The notes under the pieces are model-generated. The model did no database searches. It was not told the DNA's origin and saw nothing but the letters and a program-made list of their open reading frames with translations. A DNA stretch of 64,000 nucleotides from positions 95,738-159,737 of the forward strand of contig NZ_JAFBFI010000010.1 in NCBI RefSeq assembly GCF_016909175.1, in the 5' to 3' direction. Origin of the DNA: Peribacillus deserti. Lineage in GTDB: Bacteria; Bacillota; Bacilli; Bacillales; DSM-1321. This document shows, piece after piece, positions 19,717 through 29,168 of this stretch (its first letter is position 1; every line of letters starts with the position of its first letter). The translations under genes and the position numbers were made by a program.

Positions 19717-20372
19717 AGCCAATTATATTTTGTGACTTTGACGGAACCATTACAGATTCCGATAACATAATATCCTTAATGAAAACTTACGGTCCTGAAG
19801 GCTGGGACAGCCTGAAGGATCAGGTGCTTAACAAGGAGATCAGTATAGCAGAAGGTGTAGGAAAGATGTTCTCCCTTTTGGAAAGCGGCCTGAAACAAGA
19901 AATCATTGACTTTGTGGTAAGGGAAGCCAAGATACGGCCTGGGTTTAAGGAATTTGTAAATTTTGCGAAGGAACTTCAAATACCTTTCTACGTGGTAAGC
20001 GGCGGCATCGACTTTTTTGTCGAACCAATGCTAAAGGATTATATCCCTTTTGAATCGGTGTACTGCAACCGAGGCATTTTCAGCGGTGAGTTCATTCAAA
20101 TTGAATGGCCTCATTCCTGTGATGAACACTGCGAAAATGGGTGCGGCTGCTGTAAGCCTTCTATAATGAGGGAAATTGCCGATGATTCTTATTTTCAAAT
20201 TGTCATAGGAGATTCCATTACAGATCTGGAAGCTGCAAAACAGGCGGATTTAGTTATAGCTAGAGATTTTTTAATAGAAAAGTGCAAAGAAGAAGGCATT
20301 CCTTATCAACCCTTTACTACATTTTATGATTGCATAGATATTCTCACAAAAGAGCTGGGGGTTAAGGTGTGA
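19713..20372 (+). CDS. mtnX: 2-hydroxy-3-keto-5-methylthiopentenyl-1-phosphate phosphatase
   Basis: A 219-residue HAD-superfamily phosphatase. The nucleophile motif is [14 protein letters not shown], motif II lies in VVSGGID, and the acidic motif III/IV is [13 protein letters not shown] cysteine cluster ([12 protein letters not shown]) typical of MtnX may bind metal. It removes phosphate from the MtnW product to give acireductone. The ATG at 19713 overlaps the mtnW TGA; an upstream in-frame start at 19686 lies inside mtnW and is not needed. Confidence 0.93.
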   Translation: MKPIIFCDFDGTITDSDNIISLMKTYGPEGWDSLKDQVLNKEISIAEGVGKMFSLLESGLKQEIIDFVVREAKIRPGFKEFVNFAKELQIPFYVVSGGIDFFVEPMLKDYIPFESVYCNRGIFSGEFIQIEWPHSCDEHCENGCGCCKPSIMREIADDSYFQIVIGDSITDLEAAKQADLVIARDFLIEKCKEEGIPYQPFTTFYDCIDILTKELGVKV

Positions 20373-21007
20373 TGGATTATAAAGATAAATGGGAAGAGCT
20401 TGCTGACATTAAGGATGAACTGGCTGCCAGGGACTGGTTCATGGGTACAAGCGGAAATCTTTCAATACGTGTTTCCTCAAATCGTTTTCTCGTAACCGCA
20501 AGCGGTAAAGACAAACGAAAAAGAACAAGCGAAGATTTCCTGCTAGTAGATGAAAATGGTCAGGCTGCAGAAGAAACCCATTTAAAGCCATCCGCAGAGA
20601 CTCTTCTGCACACAGCGGTATATAACCGTACCTCGGCCGGCTGCATTCTTCATGTCCATACAGCCGAAAACAATGTCATCTCGGAACTGTATGGCGGCCG
20701 CGGTGAAATTATTTTTAAAGGACAGGAAATTATAAAAGCTTTCGGCAAATGGGAAGAAGATGCTGAGTTAAGAATGCCGATCATTTATAACCATGCCCAT
20801 ATCCCAACACTTGCAGATGAATTTTCTGCACATATTGAAGGCAATTCCGGTGCGGTTTTGATTAGAAATCATGGAATTACAGTTTGGGGAACCTCCGGAT
20901 TTGAAGCTAAAAAGCTGCTCGAAGCATCAGAATTTCTGTTCCGCTATGAGCTTCTGCTTAATCAAAGCCGTTCTGCCCAAGCTTTAAATCAAACTATAGC
21001 GAATTAG
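20372..21007 (+). CDS. mtnB: Methylthioribulose-1-phosphate dehydratase
   Basis: A 211-residue class II aldolase-fold dehydratase. The catalytic Glu region is KPSAETLLH, zinc ligands are in HVHTAE and [10 protein letters not shown], and [11 protein letters not shown] is the substrate loop. It converts the MtnA product to the MtnW substrate. The ATG at 20372 overlaps the mtnX stop as TGATG, with GGGGG/AAGG upstream; a GTG at 20369 is an alternative. Confidence 0.93.
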   Translation: MDYKDKWEELADIKDELAARDWFMGTSGNLSIRVSSNRFLVTASGKDKRKRTSEDFLLVDENGQAAEETHLKPSAETLLHTAVYNRTSAGCILHVHTAENNVISELYGGRGEIIFKGQEIIKAFGKWEEDAELRMPIIYNHAHIPTLADEFSAHIEGNSGAVLIRNHGITVWGTSGFEAKKLLEASEFLFRYELLLNQSRSAQALNQTIAN

Positions 21008-21018
21008 GAGGAAATAGA

Positions 21019-21552
21019 ATGGCAACAATTACAATTCATGGATCAAATGAACACATTGAAAATCAAGAAAGCGTAATCAAATTTTTAGAAGGGCAGGGTG
21101 TTATTTATGAAGAGTGGGACATTAATAAACTGCCTGAAGATTTAAGAGAGAAGTTTGCTCTCAGCGATGAAGAAAAAGCTCAAATTCTTGAAAGCTTTAA
21201 AGAAGAGATAGCTGATATTTCAGCACGCCGAGGCTACCAGGCTCAAGATGTCATCTCCTTGTCTGATTCAACGCCAAACCTTGACCAGCTTTTGACAAAC
21301 TTTAAACAAGAGCATCATCATACAGACGATGAAGTTCGCTTTATTGTCAGCGGTCATGGGATTTTTGCGATCGAAGGCACAGACGGTGTCTGGTTTGATG
21401 TAAACTTAAATCCTGGAGATTTAATAAGTGTTCCTGTCAATACCCGCCATTATTTCACCTTACAGGAAGACCGTAAAGTAGTCGCTGTACGAATCTTTGT
21501 AACAAGCGAAGGCTGGGTCCCTATCTACGACAAAGAACAACTGCAAGCTTGA
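21019..21552 (+). CDS. mtnD: Acireductone dioxygenase
   Basis: A 177-residue cupin-fold dioxygenase. The first metal-binding block is HHHTDDEVRFIVSGHGIF (His-X-His plus Glu) and the second contributes the histidine in NTRHYFTL. With Fe2+ it yields 4-methylthio-2-oxobutyrate, the MtnE substrate, plus formate. AGGAGG precedes the ATG. It is last gene of mtnWXBD; its 3' UTR carries about 690 bp of repeats before the operon terminator at 22281. Confidence 0.94.
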   Translation: MATITIHGSNEHIENQESVIKFLEGQGVIYEEWDINKLPEDLREKFALSDEEKAQILESFKEEIADISARRGYQAQDVISLSDSTPNLDQLLTNFKQEHHHTDDEVRFIVSGHGIFAIEGTDGVWFDVNLNPGDLISVPVNTRHYFTLQEDRKVVAVRIFVTSEGWVPIYDKEQLQA

Positions 21553-21712
21553 AAGCGGAAAGCGGTCCGGAGCGATAGTGGAGGAGCTACCTGACAAGCA
21601 TAAGACGAGCAGGCCGTGAGATGCGCTTTTTCTTCATGGACTGATTGGCTTATGTCTCGAAGGTGGCAGCTTGGAGCTGGACAACACCAAAAATCGAAGA
21701 ACGGTGCCTTTC
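21551..21712. repeat. Structured repeat, type A, copy 1
   Basis: A 162-bp unit starting at the mtnD stop with GAAAGCGGAAAGCGGTCCGG and ending CGAAGAACGGTGCCTTTC. It contains complementary arms GCTACCT / AGGTGGC and an inner CATAAG / CTTATG pair, so it can fold into a long imperfect hairpin. It is nearly identical to 22075-22239. Confidence 0.85.
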
Positions 21713-21906
21713 AATAAAGATACCTTGAAGCACCATGAACATCTTAATTAATAAAAAAGAAGAGTCATAAAGAAAGGCAGACATCTGACAGGCATAAGAA
21801 AAGCGGTGGTAAAAGGCCGATTTTGCCTTTTAACGGCGATTGGCTTATGACCGAAGGTGTCAGTTCGCAGCTGGATTACACCAAAAAGCGAAGAACGGTG
21901 CCTTTC
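21713..21906. repeat. Structured repeat, type B, copy 1
   Basis: A 194-bp unit from AATAAAGATACCTTGAAGC to GGTGCCTTTC. Outer arms are GACATCT / AGGTGTC (one wobble) and the inner pair is CATAAG / CTTATG, the same plan as type A with different arms. It shares the CGAAGAACGGTGCCTTTC tail with type A. Confidence 0.85.
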
Positions 21907-22073
21907 AATAAAGATACCTTGAAGCACCATGAACATCTTAATTAATAAAAAGAAGAGTCATAAAGAAAGGCAGACACCTGACAGGCATAAGAAAAGCGGT
22001 GGTAAAAGGCCGCTTTTGCCTTTTAACGGCGATTAACTTATGACCGAAGGTGTCAGTTCGCAGCTGGATTACC
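21907..22073. repeat. Structured repeat, type B, copy 2
   Basis: A direct repeat of the preceding unit with only a few substitutions. Arms are GACACCT / AGGTGTC, so the wobble of copy 1 is a perfect pair here. The tail is cut at GGATTACCC, where A copy 2 joins. Confidence 0.85.
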
Positions 22074-22074
22074 C

Positions 22075-22239
22075 GAAAAGCGGAAAGCGGTCCGGAGCGA
22101 TAGTGGAGGAGCTACCTGACAAGCATAAGACGAGCAGGCCGTGAGAAGCGCTTTTTCTTCTCATGGACTGATTGGCTTATGTCTCGAAGGTGGCAGCTTG
22201 GAGCTGGACAACACCAAAAAGCGAAGAACGGTGCCTTTC
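22075..22239. repeat. Structured repeat, type A, copy 2
   Basis: Near-identical to 21551-21712 apart from small indels around the loop (TTCTTC versus TTCTTCTC). The order A-B-B-A suggests insertion of B into or beside A, followed by duplication. Confidence 0.85.
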
Positions 22240-22280
22240 TTCATAAATAGCTAAGCACAGAAATTTTAAACAAACCACAA

Positions 22281-22311
22281 AGGGATTGGCACAGAGCCAT
22301 CCTTTTTTTTT
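22281..22311 (+). terminator. Terminator of mtnWXBD
   Basis: GGATTGGC / GCCATCC hairpin followed by nine Ts, about 730 nt after the mtnD stop, which puts the A/B repeats in the transcript's 3' UTR. Confidence 0.75.
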
Positions 22312-22437
22312 ATCGTCTGCCTATGCAGAAATTATCAAATACAGGATAAAGACAAAGGGTTATAATGTCGAAATCCCGAAGAAGACAAAGAGATTTATGA
22401 TGGTTTTTAGCTTTTTATGTCTATTATTGCGAATCTA

Positions 22438-22466
22438 TTTACAATGCCTTTATATATTGTAATAAT
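22438..22466 (+). promoter_or_regulatory. Probable promoter of the Spo0E-like gene
   Basis: TTTACA (22438-22443), 17 bp, AATAAT (22461-22466), about 40 bp upstream of the RBS. Confidence 0.5.
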
Positions 22467-22508
22467 GCTATAGTATTATATTAAAAACTAGGAGGAAGCA
22501 GGTTAATC

Positions 22509-22751
22509 ATGAACTCTTATACCTTACAAAAGATGCAGAATGATATCCAGCTGAAGAGAAGTGAAATGATAAAATCTGCAAGAGAGAACGGATTAACTCA
22601 TGCACGAACTATTGAAAACAGCCAGGAATTAGACGAGCTGATCAATGAATATCTTTCTATCGAGCATACGGAAAAAAAAGAGGTGCGGCTGTCTATTCAA
22701 AGTATGGTTGTGATATTGCCGGAAAATTTTTCTGATATAAGGCTTGTCTAA
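22509..22751 (+). CDS. spo0E: Spo0E-family aspartyl-phosphate phosphatase
   Basis: An 80-residue protein whose first 55 residues form the two-helix Spo0E domain with the signature SQELDELINEY, containing the SxELD core that dephosphorylates Spo0A-P. A 25-residue extension (SIQSMVVILPENFSDIRLV) is similar in position to the Spo0E C-terminal tail. AGGAGG precedes the ATG by 13 nt. It would act as a brake on sporulation. Position after the mtn cluster matches spo0E of B. subtilis, although several paralogues share this fold, so the symbol is probable rather than certain. Confidence 0.75.
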   Translation: MNSYTLQKMQNDIQLKRSEMIKSARENGLTHARTIENSQELDELINEYLSIEHTEKKEVRLSIQSMVVILPENFSDIRLV

Positions 22752-22783
22752 CTATTTCTTTCAGTTTATATATATGGAATAAC

Positions 22784-22816
22784 GAAAAACCTTGCTGACG
22801 CAGCAAGGTTTTTTCG
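22784..22816. terminator. Bidirectional terminator between the Spo0E-like gene and the ZIP transporter gene
   Basis: AAAAACCTTGCTG / CAGCAAGGTTTTTT hairpin with a 3-nt loop between converging genes. Confidence 0.9.
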
Positions 22817-22835
22817 GTATTGGAAAATGCAGAAA

Positions 22836-23564
22836 TTACAACTGGAGCAACAGTACCATGAATAAGATACCGATAATAAAGGCATATGTGGAAGTAGTTT
22901 CGTTTCCGTCTCCATGACTTTCGGGAATTAATTCTTTATAAATGATAAATAGCATCGCTCCAGAGGCAAATGCCAATCCGTATGGAACTAAAAATTCTAT
23001 AAAAGAAGTAAGGCTGTAACCTATCAGTGAGGTAACGATTTCAATAGCCCCTGTGAGGGTAGCTATAATAAAGGCTTTAAATTTATTGATTTTTTGGTTA
23101 ACCAGAAATAATGCCACCAGGAGACCTTCCGGTGCATTTTGCAGCCCGATAGCAAGTGCAATCAAGTTACCTGTGCCTTCAATATTAGAGGCATAACTTA
23201 CTCCGACGGAGAGGCCCTCAGGAATGTTATGAAGTGTGATGGCAGAGATGATAAGGAGCGCTTTTTCATCAAATACGATCCCGCTCTTTGAATGCTGCAG
23301 GTCAATGTGAGGAATATTTTTTTCCAGAAGGGTCAGAGTTCCAACACCCAAAAACATACCTATAGATAAAGCCAAAAAACCTCCTGATTCCATAGACTGA
23401 GGTATTAAACCGAACATGCAGGCTGCCATCATGATGCCTGCCGTTAAAGCAAGAATCACATCCCGCCATTTATGAGTGATTGATCCCGGCAAAAAAAGGA
23501 TTAATAAGGCACCCAGTCCTGTAGACATCGCTGATAAAAAACTTCCGATTAGTACTTGAGTCAT
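22836..23564 (-). CDS. ZIP-family divalent metal transporter
   Basis: A 242-residue membrane protein with about eight hydrophobic spans and the two metal-binding helices of ZIP proteins: HNIPEGLSVGVSY (TM4) and LQNAPEGLLVALFLV (TM5, where the usual His is Gln-Asn). The family imports zinc and related divalent ions down their gradient. AAGGAGAAGG precedes the ATG. It is a single gene between two terminator or regulatory regions; no zinc-box regulator site was identified. Confidence 0.85.
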   Translation of the reverse strand: MTQVLIGSFLSAMSTGLGALLILFLPGSITHKWRDVILALTAGIMMAACMFGLIPQSMESGGFLALSIGMFLGVGTLTLLEKNIPHIDLQHSKSGIVFDEKALLIISAITLHNIPEGLSVGVSYASNIEGTGNLIALAIGLQNAPEGLLVALFLVNQKINKFKAFIIATLTGAIEIVTSLIGYSLTSFIEFLVPYGLAFASGAMLFIIYKELIPESHGDGNETTSTYAFIIGILFMVLLLQL

Positions 23565-23823
23565 GACCTTCTCCTTTAAGCAGATAAGTTAAAATGCTTT
23601 ATTTTAGTATGCATTTTAGCGAGGGATATCAAAACTGCTAAGTATTTTATCCTAATTATGTTTGGTGATGTTTAGATGATAACACAATACCCTATTCAAA
23701 CGAAATTAGACTTGTTACCATGTTTTATGCTGATTTGAGCATGGATTGGGAAAATTAGCTTCTTGCTTTAAAATAAAATGGATGTCTGTCAAAATAGCAG
23801 AAGATAGCGGGCAGGATAAGGCA

Positions 23824-23849
23824 TTTGAAAATTTTATTGAATTTTCAAA
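23824..23849. promoter_or_regulatory. AT-rich inverted repeat upstream of the Lrp-type regulator
   Basis: Perfect 10-bp arms TTTGAAAATT / AATTTTCAAA around TTATTG, 53 bp before the ywrC ATG. This is typical in form for an Lrp/AsnC operator, so autoregulation is inferred. Confidence 0.4.
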
Positions 23850-23901
23850 TAAAATCTGATAAAAATAAAGATTACAAATTAAAGGACTAAGTGGTGAGAT
23901 A

Positions 23902-24351
23902 ATGAAAATAGATGAAACGGACCGTAACATCCTCAGCCTGCTGACTGGTAATGGGAGAATGTCTTATGCAGATATAGGAAAAGAGTTAAATCTTTCGCGA
24001 GTAGCTGTACGCGAGCGTGTCCATCGGATGGAAGAGACGGGAGTTATAGAAAAATTCAGCGTTGTCATTAATTCTGAAGCAGTCGGCAAAAAAGTGTCAG
24101 CCTTTTTTGAAGTTGATTGTGAACCAGCCTTTCTAGTTTCCGTTGCCGAAAGCCTGGCTAATAACCCAAGCGTTGCCAGCTGCTACCAGATGACTGGACC
24201 TAGCACGCTCCACATGCATGTACTTGTAGAGGACTTCGCCTCTCTTGAGAAGTTCATTAATAATGAGCTTTATGCGGTGGAAGGGATAAGCCGTGTAGAA
24301 AGCCAGATTATGCTGAGAAGATTTAAGAGCCGGACAGGTTTGAAATTATAG
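23902..24351 (+). CDS. ywrC: Lrp/AsnC-family transcriptional regulator (YwrC-like)
   Basis: A 149-residue regulator with an N-terminal winged HTH (DRNILSLLTGNGRMSYADIG, LSRVAVRERVHRM) and a C-terminal RAM effector domain (CYQMTGPSTLHMHVLVED). These proteins sense amino acids or small metabolites. In B. subtilis ywrC lies beside ywrD and ywrBA; the same partners occur here after a five-gene dipeptide transporter, which makes that transporter its likely target. The start was chosen from GTGGTGAG upstream of ATG. Confidence 0.82.
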   Translation: MKIDETDRNILSLLTGNGRMSYADIGKELNLSRVAVRERVHRMEETGVIEKFSVVINSEAVGKKVSAFFEVDCEPAFLVSVAESLANNPSVASCYQMTGPSTLHMHVLVEDFASLEKFINNELYAVEGISRVESQIMLRRFKSRTGLKL

Positions 24352-24384
24352 TCCTATACATATCGGCAGGTATTGCTTAAGCTG

Positions 24385-24416
24385 CCCTCTGGATAGATGC
24401 CGGAGGGTATTTTTTA
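24385..24416 (+). terminator. Terminator of the Lrp-type regulator gene
   Basis: CCCTCTGG / CCGGAGGG hairpin followed by TATTTTTTAT. Confidence 0.8.
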
Positions 24417-24665
24417 TGCTCATGAACCTAAAAAAATAGGTTAATGTCCTCTTTTTTAAATGTAATCGGATTCATTGTTAAAACGGTTCCATATACCTAT
24501 TGGAAAATTGTCAGAATATATATTAAAATCTAAAAATACTTACTTTATATTACGTTTGTAAGAATTAATTACATATTTAATTTACAAACGGAAGGTGAAA
24601 TGAGTTTTTATTGTTTTTTGGTATTCAGTCTCTTTAGAATTACGCTTGAAAAAGGGGGAAGAAAG

Positions 24666-25607
24666 TTGCTTGGGTTAATAATCAGGAGAATGCTTCAGCT
24701 GGTGCTGCTGTTACTAGGGATTTCCTTTATCGTCTTTATGAGTATGCATATTGCGCCAGGCGATCCAGCTAATATCATCGGGGGACCAACTGCGACAAAA
24801 GAAGACATTGCAGGCATTAGAGAAAACCTTGGGCTGAATAAGCCAATTCTTGTTCAATATTTTGACTACATAAAAGGCGTTATCCAAGGAGATTTCGGCT
24901 TCTCTTTCCAGACAAAGGAGTCCGTTTCAGAGGCCTTAATGAGCAGATTTCCAAATACGCTTAACCTCGCAGTTGCCAGCATTATCGTAGCGGTTGTAAT
25001 TGGTGTAACAGCTGGAATCATATCAGCCTTAAAACATAATTCCTGGTTTGATGGTGCGGCAACAGTCATATCCTTAGCGGGAATTTCGATACCAAATTTT
25101 TGGCTGGGAGCGATCCTTATTTTAATATTTGCCGTCAATCTGCAGTGGTTTCCAGTAGGGGGGCTGACAGAACCATTCTGGACGATTGAAGGCATGAAAC
25201 AGCTTATCCTTCCAGCGATAACTCTTGGAACTGGTTCAGCAGCTATGATCGCCAGAATGAGCCGTTCAGCAATGCTTGAAGTTATAAGAGCTGACTATGT
25301 AAGAACGGCAAGAGCCAAAGGGGTAAAAGAAAAGTCAGTGGTTTTAATACATTGTCTGCGCAATGCGATGATTCCAGTGATTACAGTTATAGGTTTGAAT
25401 TTTGGATTTTTACTTGGGGGAACCATTATTACTGAACAAGTTTTTGCAATCAATGGTGTAGGCAGACTGATGATTGAATCAATAGCTGCAAGAGATTTTC
25501 CGATGGTACAGGGCGCCGTACTTCTCGTGGCTACACTTTTTGTTCTTGTAAATTTGGTAGTAGATCTTGTTTATGCCTTCATTGATCCGCGGATCAGTTT
25601 TGATTAA
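24666..25607 (+). CDS. Dipeptide/oligopeptide ABC transporter permease, DppB type
   Basis: A 313-residue permease with six spans, the N-terminal IIRRMLQLVLLLLGISFIVF segment and the DppB motif HIAPGDPA. The EAA loop is LEVIRADYVRTARAKGVKE. It forms the transmembrane dimer with the following DppC-like gene. The TTG at 24666 (RBS AGGGGGAAG) gives the standard N-terminus; an ATG at 24600, also with an RBS-like GGAAGGTG, would add 22 residues, so the start is uncertain. It is first gene of a permease-permease-binding protein-ATPase-ATPase operon. Confidence 0.88.
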   Translation: MLGLIIRRMLQLVLLLLGISFIVFMSMHIAPGDPANIIGGPTATKEDIAGIRENLGLNKPILVQYFDYIKGVIQGDFGFSFQTKESVSEALMSRFPNTLNLAVASIIVAVVIGVTAGIISALKHNSWFDGAATVISLAGISIPNFWLGAILILIFAVNLQWFPVGGLTEPFWTIEGMKQLILPAITLGTGSAAMIARMSRSAMLEVIRADYVRTARAKGVKEKSVVLIHCLRNAMIPVITVIGLNFGFLLGGTIITEQVFAINGVGRLMIESIAARDFPMVQGAVLLVATLFVLVNLVVDLVYAFIDPRISFD

Positions 25608-25696
25608 TACAAATACCAAAACCTTATTATAGGCAGCATTCTTAGAGGTTAGAAGTGAAAAAGGAATCTAAGCAAAGTAAGAAGGAGGAACGATCC

Positions 25697-26596
25697 ATGT
25701 CTGCAGAGACAGCAAGCCATGCTGTTACAGTCCTGCCGAAACAGAAAAAGGACTACGCCATCATTAGTACAGCAAAGAGATTGGTTAAGAATAAAGTGGC
25801 AATTATAGGGCTTTTCATTATTTTTATTCAAATACTGCTTGCGGTTTTTGCCCCATTATTTGCAACACATGATCCAGTGAAACAAAATCTTTCGATGGCC
25901 GAACTAGGGCCGCTGACTGAAGGACACTGGCTCGGGACTGATAACTACGGCCGTGATATGTGGAGCCGGCTTGTTTATGGAGCGAGAATATCATTATTTG
26001 TAGGTATTGGAGCAGTAGTATTAGGCCTCGCTGGAGGAATAACACTGGGCTTGCTCTCAGGATATTACCGCAGGCTTGATGGAATTATTATGAGAATAGT
26101 AGATTTATTGTTTGCGTTTCCTGGAATCTTACTTGCCATGCTGATTATCGCAATCCTGGGCACAAGCCTGGCAAATGTCATTATTGCAATCAGTATTTGG
26201 TCCATACCTACTTGTGCAAGGATTGTGCGCGGAAGTGTTCTTTCTATTAAAAAACAAGAATACATACTTGCCATGAAATCCCTTGGGGCAAGCGATATGA
26301 GAATCATGATTAAGCATATCCTTCCAAACTGTATGGCACCGATCATCGTTTTCGCGACCATGAGGATGGCTACTGCCATACTTTCGACGGCTTCATTAAG
26401 CTTTCTGGGATTAGGAGCACAGCCGCCGACACCAGAATGGGGAGCGATGATTTCAGCAGGACAGGATTTTATGTGGACATCCCCTCATATGATTATCATC
26501 CCAGGTATTGCTATTATGTGTGTTGTATTTGCCTTTAATGTTGTGGGGGATGCACTCCGCGATGCATTAGATCCAGGCATGAATCTCGAAAATTAA
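25697..26596 (+). CDS. Dipeptide/oligopeptide ABC transporter permease, DppC type
   Basis: A 299-residue permease with an N-terminal OppC segment (LVKNKVAIIGLFIIFIQILL), the GTDNYGRDMWSRLVYGAR motif of DppC proteins and an EAA loop (KQEYILAMKSLGASDMRIM). AAGGAGG lies 8 nt before the ATG at 25697, favouring this over a GTG at 25655. It partners the DppB-type protein upstream. Confidence 0.88.
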   Translation: MSAETASHAVTVLPKQKKDYAIISTAKRLVKNKVAIIGLFIIFIQILLAVFAPLFATHDPVKQNLSMAELGPLTEGHWLGTDNYGRDMWSRLVYGARISLFVGIGAVVLGLAGGITLGLLSGYYRRLDGIIMRIVDLLFAFPGILLAMLIIAILGTSLANVIIAISIWSIPTCARIVRGSVLSIKKQEYILAMKSLGASDMRIMIKHILPNCMAPIIVFATMRMATAILSTASLSFLGLGAQPPTPEWGAMISAGQDFMWTSPHMIIIPGIAIMCVVFAFNVVGDALRDALDPGMNLEN

Positions 26597-26614
26597 CTAT
26601 TAGGAGGAATAATA

Positions 26615-28153
26615 ATGAATCGATCTTTAACTAAATGGCTGACACTTCTTTTAATTTTGACCTTCGCTTTAGCTGGGTGCAGCAGTAACTCTTCATCAGG
26701 TGGAAGTGCTAAAGGAGTTTCTGCTCAGGAAGTCACGTATGCCACAACATCAAAGGTGGTTGGTTTATCTCCCATTTTAACTAACGATTCTGTATCATCA
26801 TCCGTTACAGAGCAAATTTATGAGACACTTTTCTACCGCGATTCAAAAACAAACGAAATTAAAGGGCTGCTGGCGGAAAAGGCCGAAAACCCTGACCCGA
26901 ACACATGGGTTATTACGCTAAAAAAAGGCATTGAGTTTCAAGACGGCACTGAGTTTAATGCAGAAGCTGTAAAATATACCTTTGATAAAATTAAAGATCC
27001 TAAAACAGCTGCACCGCGTGCATCTCTTCTAGAACCTATTCAATCAATTGAAGTGAAAGATCCTCAAACAGTTATCTTAAAGACTGAAAAACCATATGGC
27101 CCGATGCTAGCAGCTTTAACTCACTCAAATGCTGCCATTGTAAGCCCGGCTGCAGATAAAAAGCAGGATCTGATGAAGGACCCTGTTGGCACCGGTCCTT
27201 TCAAATTCAAAGCAAAAGAAAATGGTGAAGATATTGTTTTAGAAGCAAACAAGGATTACTGGCAGGAAGCTCCTAAGCTGAAAAAAGTAACATTTAAAGT
27301 GGTTCCTGAAATTACTACAGCCGTATCCATGCTGCAAACTGGAAAAGTTAACTTCCTTGATAATGTTACAGCAGAGCTTTTACCTCGTGTAGAAAAATTA
27401 AACAATGTAAACATTGAAAAGAAAGCTGGTACTCCAGTTTATTATCTGGCCTTTAATATGGAAAAAGAACCTATGAACAACCCTGAATTTCGTAAGGCAG
27501 TGGCTTATGCACTTGATACCGAAGGATATGTAAAGAAGCTTCGCGGCCTTGGAGTCAAGTCAAGCTCATTCATTGGACCGGAACTATTTGGCTACGATAA
27601 GTCTTCAGAAGATAAAGCTATAAAATTTGATTCTGCAAAAGCAAAAGAAATTGTAAAAGCAAACGGATTTGACAAGCAGCAAATCACACTGTTAGCTGCA
27701 AATACAGCCGGCTATATGAATATGGCTGAAGTGTTTCAGGCTCAGCTGTCAGAGGCTGGAATGAAAGTGAAGATTGAAACACTTGAATGGGGTACGTATC
27801 TAGAAGCATCTCAAAATGGGAAATTCGATTTAACTGTGGCTGGCTGGTCCAATGTTACTGGAGACGGGAGTGAACTCTTATTTCCTAGACTTCATTCAAA
27901 AAATGCAGGAGCTACAAACGTTGGACGCTATAAGAATCCTGAGCTGGACAAGCTTATTGAACAATCCCGCTCAACCGTTGATCAAAACGAACGAAAACAA
28001 TATTTAAAGCAGGCAAACGAACTTGTCCTATCTGATCTGCCTGTTATTCCAATTTATCATGGTGTCGCATCTATCGCTGCAGATAATTCTGTAAATGGAA
28101 TAAATCTTGAACCTACTGGCCAATGGAGTCTATATAAAGCAGAGAGAAAGTAG
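26615..28153 (+). CDS. Peptide-binding lipoprotein of the ABC transporter (SBP family 5)
   Basis: A 512-residue solute-binding protein. The signal peptide ends in a lipobox (FALAGCSSNSSSG), giving a lipid anchor at Cys22. The SBP_bac_5 fold shows LLAEKAENPDPNTWVITLKK, DPVGTGPFKFKA and YLAFNMEKEPMNNPEFRKAV. It determines substrate choice; dipeptides or gamma-glutamyl peptides are plausible given the adjoining gamma-glutamyltransferase, but this is inference. AGGAGG precedes the ATG. Confidence 0.88.
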   Translation: MNRSLTKWLTLLLILTFALAGCSSNSSSGGSAKGVSAQEVTYATTSKVVGLSPILTNDSVSSSVTEQIYETLFYRDSKTNEIKGLLAEKAENPDPNTWVITLKKGIEFQDGTEFNAEAVKYTFDKIKDPKTAAPRASLLEPIQSIEVKDPQTVILKTEKPYGPMLAALTHSNAAIVSPAADKKQDLMKDPVGTGPFKFKAKENGEDIVLEANKDYWQEAPKLKKVTFKVVPEITTAVSMLQTGKVNFLDNVTAELLPRVEKLNNVNIEKKAGTPVYYLAFNMEKEPMNNPEFRKAVAYALDTEGYVKKLRGLGVKSSSFIGPELFGYDKSSEDKAIKFDSAKAKEIVKANGFDKQQITLLAANTAGYMNMAEVFQAQLSEAGMKVKIETLEWGTYLEASQNGKFDLTVAGWSNVTGDGSELLFPRLHSKNAGATNVGRYKNPELDKLIEQSRSTVDQNERKQYLKQANELVLSDLPVIPIYHGVASIAADNSVNGINLEPTGQWSLYKAERK

Positions 28154-28160
28154 GGATATT

Positions 28161-29168
28161 ATGGCCCAGAGTATATTAGATATAGAAAACCTGGTGACAA
28201 AATTTAAGACAGCGAACGGCGAAGTATCTGCCGTTCGCGGTATTTCTTTCTCTTTAAAGAAAGGTGAAACTCTTTGTATCGTTGGTGAATCCGGATGCGG
28301 CAAAAGCATTACGGCACTATCCATAATGGGTCTGCTTGCTGGCAACGCCAGGTCAGAAGGATCTATAAACTTTAACGGGAAAAATTTATTGAACGTAAAA
28401 CATGAGGAAATGAGAAAAATTCGCGGCAACGAAATCTCCATGATTTTTCAGGAGCCGATGACTGCTTTAAATCCTACATTTACCGTTGGGTTTCAGCTGT
28501 GTGAACCATTAATGATCCATAATAAGCTATCTAAAAAAGCAGCTTTTCAAAAAGGGATTGAATTACTGAAACAGGTGGGCATTCCATTGCCTGAGAAAAG
28601 AATGAAGCAATATCCTCATGAGCTTTCAGGCGGAATGCGCCAGCGTGTGATGATTGCGATTGCCCTGGCATGCAATCCAAGCCTGCTGATTGCAGATGAA
28701 CCGACTACTGCCCTGGATGTAACGATTCAAGCCCAAATTCTTGATTTATTGAATGATTTAAAAGATGAATTTCAAACAAGCCTCATCATGATCACTCATG
28801 ATATGGGGGTTGTTGCAGAAGTGGCTGATCGCGTTATTGTCATGTATGCCGGGGAAATCATTGAAGAAGGAACAGCAGAGGCTATATTCAATACTCCCCA
28901 GCATCCTTATACAAAGGGCCTTTTGTCATCAGTGCCTAACGTAGACGATCCGTATTTTAAACTTAATCCGATACCAGGCACTCTGCCAAACTTAAATGAG
29001 CAGATCAGCGGCTGCCGCTTTCATCCGCGCTGTCCGCATGCCATGGAAAAATGTATACAGCATTCTCCATACCGCACAAAAAGAACAGAAAATCATGCAG
29101 TAAGATGCTGGCTCCAGGAGGTGGAAGAAAGTGAATACCGTAACTACCAGCCGACAAGTGCTGTATAG
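28161..29168 (+). CDS. Peptide ABC transporter ATP-binding protein, DppD type
   Basis: A 335-residue ATPase with Walker A GESGCGKS, signature LSGGMRQRV, Walker [12 protein letters not shown] and the H-loop ITHDM. The C-terminal oligopeptide-transporter extension has a cysteine-containing motif ([15 protein letters not shown]) that binds an iron-sulfur cluster in some relatives. The ATG at 28161 follows the binding-protein gene closely; an upstream in-frame start at 28107 lies inside that gene. It overlaps the next gene by 38 nt. Confidence 0.9.
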   Translation: MAQSILDIENLVTKFKTANGEVSAVRGISFSLKKGETLCIVGESGCGKSITALSIMGLLAGNARSEGSINFNGKNLLNVKHEEMRKIRGNEISMIFQEPMTALNPTFTVGFQLCEPLMIHNKLSKKAAFQKGIELLKQVGIPLPEKRMKQYPHELSGGMRQRVMIAIALACNPSLLIADEPTTALDVTIQAQILDLLNDLKDEFQTSLIMITHDMGVVAEVADRVIVMYAGEIIEEGTAEAIFNTPQHPYTKGLLSSVPNVDDPYFKLNPIPGTLPNLNEQISGCRFHPRCPHAMEKCIQHSPYRTKRTENHAVRCWLQEVEESEYRNYQPTSAV

